A DNA stretch of 64,000 bases from VXOI01 sp965261945 (GCA_965261945.1 CBDHEF010000002.1:1984001-2048000), one strand, 5' to 3'; shown: positions 34,501 to 42,576, counted from the first letter of the stretch. Numbers and translations are program-made. The notes: generated by a model not told the origin, from the sequence alone.

Positions 34501-34728
34501 CGACAGCCGCAGCGACAAGCGGGCCAGTTCGTCGATCATGGAGGTCACGGCGGCACGGAGTTGCCGCAACTCCTCATCCGCCGGGTCCGATGGCCCACGT
34601 GCGGGCCCGCCGGTATCTCCGGCAGACGACGAAATGTCCGTTTCATCCGAAAGGGGAGCGGGCGCGCCGCACCAGGGACAAAAGCGGTCGCTGGCTGTTG
34701 CCGCACGACCGCAGCTACGGCAGTTCAT
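31504..34728 (-). CDS. DUF2339 polytopic membrane protein with N-terminal zinc ribbon
   Basis: A 1074-residue protein. A zinc ribbon at the N-terminus (Cys3, Cys6, Cys17, Cys20) is followed by a Pro/Ser/Ala-rich linker with a short coiled coil (LRAAVTSMIDELARLSLRLS). About 25 hydrophobic segments then fill residues 175-1070. Repeated I-x-V-A-W-(A/G)-V/A-E-x-L/A-x-L-L-x-x-S/L-F modules, each followed by an IREVRW/MRELRW-type segment, recur about five times: the DUF2339 pattern. Function is unknown; the family is membrane-bound. An extra 63-66-bp tandem duplication at 32362-32488 adds an about 20-residue copy (SPYALDEDF/LPYALNEEF). Confidence 0.88.
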   Translation of the reverse strand: MNCRSCGRAATASDRFCPWCGAPAPLSDETDISSSAGDTGGPARGPSDPADEELRQLRAAVTSMIDELARLSLRLSVLERERGPSGAPQQAQPSAPPLPPPAAAPSAPRRPSPEPESVPAPSSSTAATPAIPSQVEQADAALGRAGARTAWYSPSEAVTSPAGGGIGLPTLPSLPSMDFSNWNWEWLLGGNWLARIGIVALIFGVAFFISLAIDRGWLGEVERVALGVAGGLAFIGAGEYWRRRYAVWAQTVTGGGLAILYLSVYGAFALYELISPWAAFGSFSLITLAGAVLSLRHESVAVAVFSIFGGFATPLLLQERLPDQRTLLGYVLVLDVGVLALASFRNWRWFTLMAWVGSLILFGFWQQELEPSVALAQIGNTAIFLVFAGATVAFHVVRQQPSGMLDLALITLNAAAFYGISYWLIYDEYRPWMGAFTASLGAFYALLAVGCRWRREAQFNLTLFAAGLAVVFAVLAVPIQLGGPWISVAWGVEGLILVWMSFPLRMRELRWAGYAMFAVSAVWLLALDTPGAFGRELTPFFNEYMISYGAAVALPALAGYLLHLRRDDLPIREQAAIPAFALRAAIFAAVVIPIQVDGIWIPIGWAVEAALLLWLSFPLGIREVRWFGYVMYLVCAAWLIAVDSPDAFREKLTPFLNLNMLGYLAVILSGIQSAWLLWYKRDRLEGYERAAYPAFAVGAAAAAAVAVPIQLEWPWITVAWAAEALALLWLSFTLQIREIRWFGYLLFAVFAAWLLWWDLPYALNEEFALFAVWLLGWDWDSPYALDEDFTFFLNWHTLNYGVAILASALAGYLVWRRRDALNSREMPAIVIFALAAGAFAAIAVPVQVDGVWIAMAWAVEAVLLLGLSERLAIREVRWFAYGLLAAMLLRLLALDTFDVDLETFRPALNWRFLAFAAGIATLYTAGWLAFRRPEDSANPIEETERRAAMPVLLALGNLVTLWLLSAEVITSANSDFLNLPYEAREDAASLGLSLLWAVYAAALIVLGVVRRSRWVRLAGLTLLAVPVVKLFAFDSLQLEQEYRVIAFLALGLILVAGGLLYQRYSRVVRGFLFE

Positions 34729-34875
34729 ACGCGCCTACCATCCCGGTCGCCCTCTTGCCCGTCATCCAGCGCCCGGCTCCGGGCTGTCGGCCTTTCAGAA
34801 GAATCTCGCGCTGTCTCCGGGGGGAGCAACCTGCTGCCCCCGGAATTGCATGGTACCGGAGTCTTTTGATTGTTC

Positions 34876-34990
34876 TCACTCTCTGGAGAGAGAGGGCTGG
34901 GGTTAGGGTGAAATCCGGGGATGAGAATATGTTCCCTCACCAGCGGGGACGCCCCCACCCTAACCCTCTCCCGGGGGGAGAGGGAACAAC
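34876..34990. repeat. composite C/G-rich repeat element (two inverted halves)
   Basis: Left half contains GAGGGCTGGGGTTAGGGTGA followed by AATCC. Right half contains CGCCCCCACCCTAACCCTCT. The halves are inverted. A second element with the same half order and the same GGTGAAATCC joint lies at 59957-60073. Tail sequence AACTAAAAGACCC at 34987 also occurs at 37776. With the promoter below, this accounts for the 370-bp gap 34729-35096. Confidence 0.7.
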
Positions 34991-35021
34991 TAAAAGACCC
35001 CTGCCGCGGCTTCGGGGTGTA

Positions 35022-35050
35022 TACAAACACCGGCAAACATCTGCTATAAT
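35022..35050 (+). promoter_or_regulatory. extended -10 promoter for tRNA-Gly(GCC)
   Basis: TGCTATAAT at 35042-35050 is a perfect extended -10 (TG-N-TATAAT). A weak -35 (TACAAA) begins 17 bp upstream of it. The predicted start is near 35057, 40 nt before the tRNA. Confidence 0.6.
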
Positions 35051-35096
35051 AAATTCAGGCTGAATGGAAAGTCCAGGCTTTCCAAGGGCGATGCGA

Positions 35097-35171
<75 letters not shown>

Positions 35172-35254
35172 TTTTTATGCCTCGCGTTTTGCGCCTCGCG
35201 CCCTTCCCCCATCCGGCCTCCGTTTTCCCTTCCGCAACTGCGCCTTTCGCGGCC

Positions 35255-36274
35255 CTACGGTTCCACCACCATCTGAAGCTCGCTTGAGGGGCGGCACAGG
35301 GACTCGAAGGCTCCCTGTATTCCGTCCAGCGGCACGAAGTTGGTGGCGTTCAGCATGTGGTCCACCGACACCCGCCCGGTGCGCATCAGCTCCAGCGCGA
35401 TGCGCCAGTCCTGCGGCAGGGTTCCGAAGGACGACTGCATCCGCACTTCCCGCGCCATCCAGTTGGGCGGCAGCACTGGCGTCGGCTCCCAGGCGATTGC
35501 CAGCATCACCACCTGCCCGCCCCGTGCGCACAGATCCAGCGCCTGCTCCATCGTGGAAGGCGCGGCGGCGCACTCGAATACCACCTGCGGCCCGGCCCCG
35601 CCGGTGAGTTCCAGCACCCGTTCCTCCAGGCCGCCGTCCAGCGGGTTCAGCACGGCGTCAGCACCCAACCGCCGGGCCGCGTCGGCCCGTCCGGGGGCCG
35701 GCTCCGACACTATCACCGTGGTCGCCCCGGCGGCCCGCGCCGTCTGCATGCAAAGCAGCCCGATGGGACCGGCGCCCAGGACGACCACCGAATCGCCGAG
35801 CTTGATATCTGACAGTCGCGCGGCATGGACCGTAACTGCGCAGGGCTCCGTCAGCGCCGCCTGCTCGTCGGTAACGTCGTCGGGCACCGGCGTGAATTCC
35901 CACTCATCCATCAGCACGTATTCGGCATAGCCGAGCTGGCGGGCATTGTGCTGGAAGCCCATCGTCCGGTAGTTGAATCTTGGGTTTGCTCGCGGTCCGG
36001 GTGGTGTACCGGCCGGAGGGCGCCCGCCGCCGCCCACCACGCGGTCGCCGCTCCGCACCAGCGACACGCCTTCCCCCACGTCCACTATCGTTCCGGCGAA
36101 TTCGTGCCCCAAAACAGTTCCGGGCTTGGCGATGTCATACATAAAAGCGTGAACATCCGTCCCGCAGATTGCGGCGTATTTGACCTTCATCACCGCCTGC
36201 CCAGGCCCCGGAACCGGATCGGGAACGTCCTCCACCTGCAGTACCTGTTCTCCCTTGTAGACAGCCGCTCGCAT
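35255..36274 (-). CDS. zinc-type alcohol/threonine dehydrogenase family protein (MDR)
   Basis: A 339-residue medium-chain dehydrogenase. The ATG at 36274 has GAGGTGACGC upstream. Catalytic zinc ligands Cys37 (AAICGTDVHAF), His57-Glu58 (LGHEFAG) and the nucleotide-binding GAGPIGLLCMQTARAAGA are present. The four-Cys structural-zinc lobe usually found near residues 90-115 is absent; that stretch reads GGGGRPPAGTPPGPRANPRF with no Cys. It oxidises an alcohol or amino alcohol with NAD(P)+ in the cytosol; substrate unknown. Convergent with the tRNA gene, divergent from an SDR gene. Confidence 0.88.
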   Translation of the reverse strand: MRAAVYKGEQVLQVEDVPDPVPGPGQAVMKVKYAAICGTDVHAFMYDIAKPGTVLGHEFAGTIVDVGEGVSLVRSGDRVVGGGGRPPAGTPPGPRANPRFNYRTMGFQHNARQLGYAEYVLMDEWEFTPVPDDVTDEQAALTEPCAVTVHAARLSDIKLGDSVVVLGAGPIGLLCMQTARAAGATTVIVSEPAPGRADAARRLGADAVLNPLDGGLEERVLELTGGAGPQVVFECAAAPSTMEQALDLCARGGQVVMLAIAWEPTPVLPPNWMAREVRMQSSFGTLPQDWRIALELMRTGRVSVDHMLNATNFVPLDGIQGAFESLCRPSSELQMVVEP

Positions 36275-36461
36275 ATGCGTCACCTCATCAGGTTTGTTCC
36301 TGCCAGTATAACCTTTCTGTTGCAGAGCCATGTTGCCCCATCAGTTTCAGAATTTTGCATAGCCTCTCCAGAGAATGCAGCATTCTCTGGATTCCACATT
36401 CAGGCTCGGTGGGGTTAAACTGGCACACAAAGCTGAGGGTACGCATCAAGGAGGACGACAG

Positions 36462-37223
36462 ATGAATTCACTGGGACGGGTTGCCATAGTTACCGGGGCG
36501 GGTTCGGGCGTGGGGCGGGCCTCGGCCCTGGCGCTGCTGCGCGACGGGTACTCGGTGGCGCTGGCGGGCCGCAGGATAGAAACACTGGAGGCGTCGCTGG
36601 CAAAGGCCGGGGAACACCGGGGGCGGGCCATCGCGGTGACCGCCGACGTGGGCAGCCCCGAATCGGTAAGCGAGATGTTCGCCCGCACACAGGAGGCCTT
36701 CGGCGGGCGGCTGGACGCGCTGTTCAACAACGCGGGCAGCTCATCGCCGCCGGTCAACATGGAGGACCTGACCTTCGAGCAGTGGATGACCGTGGTCAAC
36801 GCCAACCTGACCGGCACTTTCCTCTGCACCCAGGAAGCCATCAGAATTATGAAAGACCAGGACCCGATGGGAGGGCGCATTATCAACAACGGCTCCATCT
36901 CGGCCTACGTGCCGCGCCCCAACAGCGCCCCCTACACCGCCACCAAGCACGGCGTCATGGGGCTGACCAAGGCCACCTCGCTGGACGGGCGCAAGTACAA
37001 CATCGCCTGTAGCCAGATAGACATCGGCAACGCGGCCACCGACATGACCGCGCCCATGGAGCGGGGCATCCTCCAGCCCACCGGCGATGTCATCCCGGAA
37101 CCGCGCTTCGACGTGGAGCACGTCGCGGAGCAGGTAGTCTACATCGCCAACCTGCCCCTCGACACCAATATCCAGTTCATGACCATCATGGCCACCAAGA
37201 TGCCATTCATCGGCCGGGGGTGA
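36462..37223 (+). CDS. SDR-family oxidoreductase
   Basis: A 253-residue short-chain dehydrogenase. The ATG at 36462 follows AAGGAGGACGACAG, which places the start well. Cofactor motif TGAGSGVG is at residues 11-18, NNAG at 89-92, and the catalytic Ser147/Tyr158/Lys162 in NNGSISAYVPRPNSAPYTAT. It oxidises or reduces a carbonyl/alcohol with NAD(P); substrate unknown. The Arg-Arg after the second strand (AGRRIETLEA) suggests NADP preference. It is followed 16 bp later by a broken NHL-type gene. Confidence 0.92.
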   Translation: MNSLGRVAIVTGAGSGVGRASALALLRDGYSVALAGRRIETLEASLAKAGEHRGRAIAVTADVGSPESVSEMFARTQEAFGGRLDALFNNAGSSSPPVNMEDLTFEQWMTVVNANLTGTFLCTQEAIRIMKDQDPMGGRIINNGSISAYVPRPNSAPYTATKHGVMGLTKATSLDGRKYNIACSQIDIGNAATDMTAPMERGILQPTGDVIPEPRFDVEHVAEQVVYIANLPLDTNIQFMTIMATKMPFIGRG

Positions 37224-37238
37224 TTCACCACGACTTTG

Positions 37239-37805
37239 ATGGAAGCCGGCGATTTCAGGTTTGGCGTTGACGTTTCGTGGGGCCGCCTGCCCGACGGTAT
37301 GGCTGCGGGCGTCGTAACCGGCGTGGTGGCGGATTCGCAGGACCGGGTCTATCTCTGACGGCAGCAACAGGACCCGCCGGCGCTGGTGTTTGACCGGAAC
37401 GGAAATTTCCTGGACTCCTGGGGGACCGGCTACGTCGTGGAACCCCATTCGATGTACATCGGCCCCGACGACGTGATTCATCTTGCCAACCGGGGCGCCC
37501 ATGTAGCGATGAAGCTGTCGGTGAGCGGAGATGTCCTGCTGGAAGTCGGCGACGGGGGCCACCCCTCCGACACCGGATGCTTCGAGGACGAGGGAGTGGC
37601 GCTGCGGGCGGGCGGCCCGTTCAACCGCCCCACCCGGCTCTCGCCTTCGCCGTCAGGCGACCTGTACGCATCCGACGGCTACCGCAACTGCCGGGTGCAC
37701 CGCTTCGCCGCCGACGGGCAATTCATCGCATCCTGGGGACGCCCCCACCCTACCCCCCCGGAGGGAGAGGGAGCAACTAAAAGACCCTGGAGTTCTTGGG
37801 CATAA
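37239..37805 (+). pseudogene. NHL/peptidylglycine-lyase-like beta-propeller gene, broken
   Basis: The frame from ATG 37239 reads RFGVDVSWGRLPDGMAAGVV then VADSQDRVYL and hits TGA at 37356-37358. The same frame continues LVFDRNGNFLDSWGTG, EPHSMYIGPDDVIHLANRGA and RNCRVHRFAADGQFIASWG, a six-blade NHL propeller of the kind used by secreted lyases. At about 37740 it runs into a copy of the C-rich repeat and ends in unrelated sequence, so the last blades are lost. The TGA is in a place where the family has a bulky residue after VYL; a selenocysteine is not expected there. It is called a pseudogene. Confidence 0.75.
37739..37791. repeat. C-rich repeat copy truncating the NHL gene
   Basis: GACGCCCCCACCCTACCCCC is followed by GGAGGGAGAGGGAGCAAC and TAAAAGACCC. 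It matches the right half and tail of 34944-34998. Confidence 0.75.
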
Positions 37806-37836
37806 AGGCCCTGCGGCAGACTGAAGGGCCGTGCCT

Positions 37837-38046
37837 TCAGCCTGAGCCGCGCACGATTAGCTGAGACAGCAGCCGCCTGGACGACTCCGCGATTTCGGCG
37901 ACGGCGTCGTTGAAGGCTTGAGCGTTGGCCTGCGAGGGCTGGCGGTAGCCGCTGATTTTGCGGACGAACTGCAACGCCGCCGCCTCAATCTCAGCGTCTG
38001 TTGCGGGCGATTCCGGGTTGCGCATGACCTTGATGCTGCGACACAT
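37837..38046 (-). CDS. DUF2277 protein
   Basis: A 69-residue protein beginning MCRSIKVMRNPESPATDAEI and ending with AVAEIAESSRRLLSQL. It matches the DUF2277 family in full (the MCRSIK start and ALQFVRKISGYRQPSQAN core are diagnostic). Function unknown. The ATG at 38046 lies 17 bp after the stop of the DNA glycosylase gene on the same strand, a common neighbourhood. Confidence 0.85.
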   Translation of the reverse strand: MCRSIKVMRNPESPATDAEIEAAALQFVRKISGYRQPSQANAQAFNDAVAEIAESSRRLLSQLIVRGSG

Positions 38047-38063
38047 GGCGGTCTCCGCTACAT

Positions 38064-38582
38064 TCAGTTGGCGTTGCCGGGGCGGTACTTGTCGCCCTCC
38101 TCGCGGGTGATGCGGCCCGAGGCCATCAGCCACATCCGGGCTATCTCCGGCCCCATGAACTTGAAGCTGCGGCGCAGTTCCCGGGCCAGCGGCGGGTACT
38201 CGTGGCCCTCAATTGTCTCGTAGAACCATTCACAGAAGCTGCCGTGCTCGTCGCGCAGGGACTGGACACGCCGGGCGTTCTCAATAACCGCCTCGATCTT
38301 CAGGCGATTGCGGACGATGCCTCCGTCCTGCCGCAACCGCTCCACGTCGTCCGGGCCCATGTCGGCCACGGCGTCGATCTTCCACCCGGCGAAGGCTCGG
38401 CGGAAGGCGTCGCGCTTGTCCAGAATCATCTTCCATGTCAATCCGGCCTGGAAGACCTGGAGGCTCATCACCTCGAACAGCGCGTCGTCGTCGGTGGCCC
38501 GCCTCCCCCAGATGGTGTTGACGTACCAGTCCCGCAGCGGGTCGGGCGGCGTGTTGGGATCGGGGATTGATTCGTGGGGCAT
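38064..38582 (-). CDS. DNA-3-methyladenine glycosylase I family protein
   Basis: A 172-residue Tag-like DNA base-excision enzyme. Family segments are DPLRDWYVNTIWGRRATDDD, VMSLQVFQAGLTWKMILDKR with DAFRRAF following, and the Trp/Glu-rich FMGPEIARMWLMASGRI. The Cys and His residues that bind zinc in E. coli Tag are not obvious, as in many shorter relatives. It would remove 3-methyladenine and similar lesions. It is cotranscribed with the DUF2277 gene downstream. Confidence 0.85.
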   Translation of the reverse strand: MPHESIPDPNTPPDPLRDWYVNTIWGRRATDDDALFEVMSLQVFQAGLTWKMILDKRDAFRRAFAGWKIDAVADMGPDDVERLRQDGGIVRNRLKIEAVIENARRVQSLRDEHGSFCEWFYETIEGHEYPPLARELRRSFKFMGPEIARMWLMASGRITREEGDKYRPGNAN

Positions 38583-38696
38583 GATACTCCTTTCGATTTA
38601 ACCACAAGCAATACTGATCTCACAGAGAAAATAGTAGAAGTTACGCAGTTGGAGAATTCACCTTCACCCTACCCCCTCAAGGGAGAGGGGATAGGG

Positions 38697-38829
38697 ATTC
38701 TCAAAGTGTGTTGGTATTGCCGAAAGCTCCGTCATCCCCGCTTTCGCGGGGATGACGGGAAAACGAGAAGGGATAGTGGCATTGCCAACACACAAGGGAT
38801 AGTGGCATTGCCAACACACTTTGAGAATA
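38697..38829. repeat. 133-bp MITE-like element with 25-bp terminal inverted repeats
   Basis: The ends 38697-38721 (ATTCTCAAAGTGTGTTGGTA then TTGCC) and 38805-38829 are inverted copies with 23 of 25 bases equal. Inside are a perfect GTCATCCCCGC palindrome at 38731-38756 and a 26-bp tandem doublet at 38770-38820. No protein is encoded. It fills much of the 340-bp gap before the protease gene; a small GTGGG/CCCAC hairpin follows near 38839. Confidence 0.7.
38770..38820. repeat. 26-bp tandem doublet inside the MITE-like element
   Basis: AGGGATAGTGGCATTGCCAA followed by CACACA is repeated at once; the second copy is one base short of the unit. Two copies, no spacer. Confidence 0.9.
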
Positions 38830-39694
38830 CCAGTCCCTGTGGGTTGCGCCCACGCGTGAGGTCTGATGGTATCTCTCAAGCCAAATCTAAAGTAGCCGCA
38901 AACGCGGCACCGGAGAATCGGAATGCACCATCTTCTCAAGGGGAATCCATTAATTTTAGTGGTCGCGTTTGTCTTCCTGTTGGCGGGACTCACGGGAGCC
39001 GTAAGCTGGCAACTGGCAAGCGCGGAGGGCGACACTCCGGGGCAGCAGGTAGATGAAATGGAGGATGTAGAGGACGTTCACGATACCCAGGGTGTGGGAC
39101 CAGTGGGGCAGGTGAGGGAGGAGACGCACCGCACCGCTGACGACCGGCTGGTAAGCATTGGGGCCACGATTCCCGGATATGGCGGACAGTACATAGACCA
39201 AGCCAACCCTGACGTCCTAAACGTGTTCCTGCTGGACACCGACGACGAGGAGCAGCAGCGAGCAGCAATAGAGGCCGCAATTAGAGCAGAGTTTCCTCAC
39301 GCCATCCCACCGGGAGGCATCGCTATTGTTCAGGGGGACTATAGCATCATCGAACTCAAGGCGTGGTATGACGACGTAATCTTCGCTCTTGCTAGTTCAG
39401 GACTTGTACTCAACGGGATGACGTTTGCTGATTTGGCGGAACATGCCAACCGCATAGATATTGGAGTCGAAAACGAGGAGTTGGCGTCTCAGGTCAGGGA
39501 ACTTGCAGCGGAAGCGGACATTCCGCCAGACGCGATTAGGGTCTTCGTCAGCGAACCAGTCCGCTTCCGCAACGGCCCTTCCAACGCCACGGTACGCGAC
39601 AGATTCCGACCGAATATCGGAGGCATCCAGACCCAGGGAGAGAACAAAGGGTACTGCACTCAGGGATTCGTCGTCATCCGCTCTGGCGTGCTAG

Positions 39695-39873
39695 GGAGTG
39701 TCGTCAATTTAAGAATATCGGTCTCCAAGCGTCTGTTTCCGTCATAGCGCGTGTTTCCGTCATTCCCGCGAAAGCGGGAACCCAGAATCCGGTATCTGGC
39801 AAATACGCATTTGCTGCCAATAGCCTTTGGATTCCCGCGAAAGCGGGAATGACGGTGAATATGACGACACTCC
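39695..39873. mobile_element. 179-bp MITE inside the protease gene
   Basis: GGAGTGTCGTCA at the left and TGACGACACTCC at the right are 12-bp perfect inverted repeats. CTAG borders both sides (39691-39694 and 39874-39877). Alternatively the ends are 13 bp with a TA duplication inside CTAG, the pattern of IS630/Tc1-type elements. The interior carries a GTCATTCCCGC palindrome pair (39759-39780 and 39831-39853). No coding capacity. Confidence 0.85.
39759..39853. repeat. GTCATTCCCGC palindrome pair inside the MITE
   Basis: GTCATTCCCGCGAAAGCGGG at the left and CCCGCGAAAGCGGGAATGAC at the right flank 50 bp. Each arm is itself a short palindrome with GAAA loop. Same family as 17475, 38731 and 42455. 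Confidence 0.8.
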
Positions 39874-40643
39874 CTAGGCGTTGTCGTCAATGCCCACTGC
39901 ACAAGTTCGTTCACTTCTATGGACTCGACCCTCTTCTACCAGCCCACAGAGAATAGCAGCAACCGGATTGGTGAAGAGACCGTCAACGGCGACATCCACG
40001 ACTGTACAACATGGCCTTGGGCTGGGTACGAATGTCGCCGTGCCGATGTAGCGTTCGTCGACTTCGACTCCGGGGTCAGCGGAAACAGGGGCCTTATCGC
40101 CAGAACGACCGGGAACAACTCCATCACCATCGACAACGAATACCCCAGGTGGAGGGTCGTGTCCGAGGAGTCCGATGGCGGTGAGGTAGGTGAGATCATC
40201 GTCATGGTGGGACGCACCACGGGCACCTACACTCCGGTCATCAGTCGTCGGTGCGTCTACGTACCAAATGAGTTAGATATTGTGATGGAGTGCCAGAACC
40301 AGGCCGCAGCCCCTCGCATACCAGACGGCGACAGCGGAGCCCCAATCTTCAAGATTACGAACACCCCGCAGTATGGAGACGTCCGCCTTTACGGTATCTT
40401 CTGGGGCAGCAACGTGGACGAGATAATCTACAGCCCCATGGGTCAAATCCAGGCGGGTAGCGAACTCGGCAGCATAGGCTCTTGTGCCTCCGGATTCGGT
40501 TGCTGACCAACCGCTTTAGGGAGCATTGGCCGCTGTTGTCTCGCGTTCGTCAGCTTACGAACACCAAACCCCGGCCTGATGGCCGGGGCATCGCTTTGTC
40601 TCAATATCAAATCTCTGTGTCCTCTGTGTTGAATTAAACCCGC

Positions 40644-42389
40644 CTACCGCGGCACGATGGGCAGCGACACGTGGGACGGGTGGGCCGAGTCGTGCAGGAT
40701 GGTCTGGACGGCGGGCTTCAACTCGGTGTCGGCGGCGATGACTCCGCCGGTGTTGGTGTTGCGGTCGAAGCGGGGAAAGTTGCTGCTGGACACTTCCAGC
40801 CGGATGCGATGCCCCGCCTTGAACACGTTGCTGGTGGCCAACAGGTCGATGGTGTAGCAGTAGGCCCGGCCCGGCTCCAGCAGCGACGGGGTGGACATTG
40901 ACTCGCGGTAGCGGGCGCGGATGATGCCGTCGGTCAGGTTGCGGGCGCAGCCGTCCTCGCACACGTCTACCAACTTGGCCGTGAAGTCGGTGTCGGTGAC
41001 CGAGGTTGCCGCCCACAGAGTTACGGTGATCGGCCCTGTGACCTCCGTGTCACGCTCCAGCGGCGGCGTGGAATAGACCAGCACGTCGGCGCGGGCCTCG
41101 ATTTCGTTCTGGTCGAAGGCCCCGTTGGCGGCGAAGTATGGGTTGCAGCAGAGCTGCCCCCCCCGTGTTGGCGCCGGGTTGGCGGGGTTGTAGAGGAACA
41201 CGTCGGGCGGTTCGCCGGAGGGCGGAACCGGGCTCAGCTCGCCGTCTCCGTGCAGTGTATTGGCGTTTCCGCCGCTGTGCAGATAGTAGTTGGTGTTGTG
41301 GGCGCGGGCCAGCGGCCATTCCTGCTCGTCGCGCCATACGTCGTCGCCCATGACGAATATCTTGACCGGCGGCTCATCCAGTATCCCGGTATCCTCGCCC
41401 TTTAGCCATTGCTGGAACCAGCGCAGGTGTATCTCGTCCAGGCCCAGGGCCAGGGCGTCGGCGGCCACGCCGAAGTAGTGGCTGCCCACCAGGCTGGTGC
41501 CCCGGGAGCTGTGCTGCCAGGGACCGATGATGAGTTTCTGGCCGCTCCGGGCTTCCTCGGTGGCCCCATTCTTCCGCATTCCCAGGAAGTTGCGGATGGT
41601 GCCACGCAGGAAGATGTCGTACCATCCGCCGATGTTCAGGGCTGGCGTGGCGATGTTGGAGTGCTGGTCTTCGATACACAGCTTCTTCCAGTAATCGTCG
41701 AAGCTGGGATGCTCCAGCCAGTCGAAGTAATAGTCGGCCAGCCCGCCATTGAGATGCGGGAGGTCCTTCAGGGGCAGGTGGCGGAAGGCTTCGGTCATGC
41801 CGTCAATGGACTTGACCAGTTCCGCCTGCCGGGCCTGGGGGATGCTCTTGACGCCGGAATGCGTCTTGAAGTTGGCCAGCGTGAGCTGGAGGAGCGTCCA
41901 CGACGCGTTGAATCCCAGCTCAAAGGCGCCGCCCTGGTAGGTCCAGCCGTCGTGGTAGTTGGAGGCGGTGACGTTGGGGGCAATGGCCGTCAGATGGGGC
42001 GGCCGCGTGGTGGCGGCCAGCCATTGGGTGGCGCCAACGTAGGACGCGCCTATCATGCCTACCTTGCCGCTGGACCACGGCTGCGAGGCCGCCCACTCCA
42101 CGGTGTCGTATCCGTCGTTAATATCGTCCACAAAGCAGTTGAACTCTCCGCCGGAGGTATAGCGCCCGCGGGTGTCCTGGATAATCAGGGCGAACCCGGC
42201 TTTGGCCGCCTTGATGGGGTCGAGCATCTGCGACGCCAGCGACGCCGATTTGTCGTAAGGGGTGCGTTGCAGGATGGTGGGGAACGGGCCGGGGCCGTCG
42301 GGCCGGTAAACGTCGGCGTAGAGCGTAGTACCGTCGCGCATGGCGGCGGCCAGGTTGGTTTCCACCTTGACCGAGACCGAATCTGGCAT
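40644..42389 (-). CDS. CocE/NonD-family hydrolase
   Basis: A 581-residue S15-type hydrolase (X-Pro dipeptidyl-peptidase/cocaine-esterase family). The nucleophile Ser116 lies in GMIGASYVGATQ, preceded by YADVYRPDGPGPFPTILQRT and DTRGRYTSGG. The C-terminal jelly-roll domain (YSTPPLERDTEVTGPITVTL) and HRIRLEVSSSNFPRFDRN are typical. It cleaves ester or amide bonds in the cytosol; no signal peptide. It stands downstream of an LLM oxidoreductase on the same strand, separated by a palindromic repeat. Confidence 0.92.
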   Translation of the reverse strand: MPDSVSVKVETNLAAAMRDGTTLYADVYRPDGPGPFPTILQRTPYDKSASLASQMLDPIKAAKAGFALIIQDTRGRYTSGGEFNCFVDDINDGYDTVEWAASQPWSSGKVGMIGASYVGATQWLAATTRPPHLTAIAPNVTASNYHDGWTYQGGAFELGFNASWTLLQLTLANFKTHSGVKSIPQARQAELVKSIDGMTEAFRHLPLKDLPHLNGGLADYYFDWLEHPSFDDYWKKLCIEDQHSNIATPALNIGGWYDIFLRGTIRNFLGMRKNGATEEARSGQKLIIGPWQHSSRGTSLVGSHYFGVAADALALGLDEIHLRWFQQWLKGEDTGILDEPPVKIFVMGDDVWRDEQEWPLARAHNTNYYLHSGGNANTLHGDGELSPVPPSGEPPDVFLYNPANPAPTRGGQLCCNPYFAANGAFDQNEIEARADVLVYSTPPLERDTEVTGPITVTLWAATSVTDTDFTAKLVDVCEDGCARNLTDGIIRARYRESMSTPSLLEPGRAYCYTIDLLATSNVFKAGHRIRLEVSSSNFPRFDRNTNTGGVIAADTELKPAVQTILHDSAHPSHVSLPIVPR

Positions 42390-42454
42390 GGCTCACCCTC
42401 CAGTGTAGTTTTTTTTGGTTAGGGGACTGGCAGACCATCTTCCCCGGCGCGCCC

Positions 42455-42546
42455 GTCATCCCCGCGAAGGCGGGAATCCAGAGTGTCAAGCGTATGTCAG
42501 ACATCTGGACGCCTTATGCGTGGATTCCCGCTTTCGCGGGGATGGC
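42455..42546. repeat. GTCATCCCCGC palindrome pair between hydrolase and LLM genes
   Basis: GTCATCCCCGCGAAGGCGGG at 42455 and GCTTTCGCGGGGATGGC ending 42546 are inverted, each with an ATCCA/TGGAT extension, around 40 bp of spacer. Same family as 17475, 38731 and 39759. Confidence 0.75.
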
Positions 42547-42576
42547 GCAGGGCTGGAAATGTTCAGAGCTGATGAC

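Larger units (their letters stand above)
38923..40506 (+). pseudogene. secreted trypsin-like (S1) serine protease gene interrupted by a MITE
   Basis: The first part, 38923-39694, encodes a signal/anchor segment (LILVVAFVFLLAGLTGAVSW) and a prodomain-like acidic region up to CTQGFVVIRSGVL. After the insertion (39695-39873 plus one CTAG) the frame resumes GVVVNAHCTSSF with the catalytic His, then RRADVAFVDFDSG (Asp) and PDGDSGAPIF (Ser), to 40506. Removing 183 bp leaves one frame of 466 residues with all three residues in order. As it stands, translation stops at 39747 inside the element. Start ATG has GGAG seven bases upstream. The intact protein would be a secreted protease like streptogrisin/alpha-lytic relatives. 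Confidence 0.8.

Noticed and set aside
37356..37358. TGA as selenocysteine codon in the NHL-type gene
   Set aside because: The position is not a Cys position in the family, there is no nearby SECIS-like stem, and the gene is also truncated.
38770..38820. Possible CRISPR repeat
   Set aside because: Only two copies, no spacer and inside a MITE-like element; it fits the tandem-doublet pattern.
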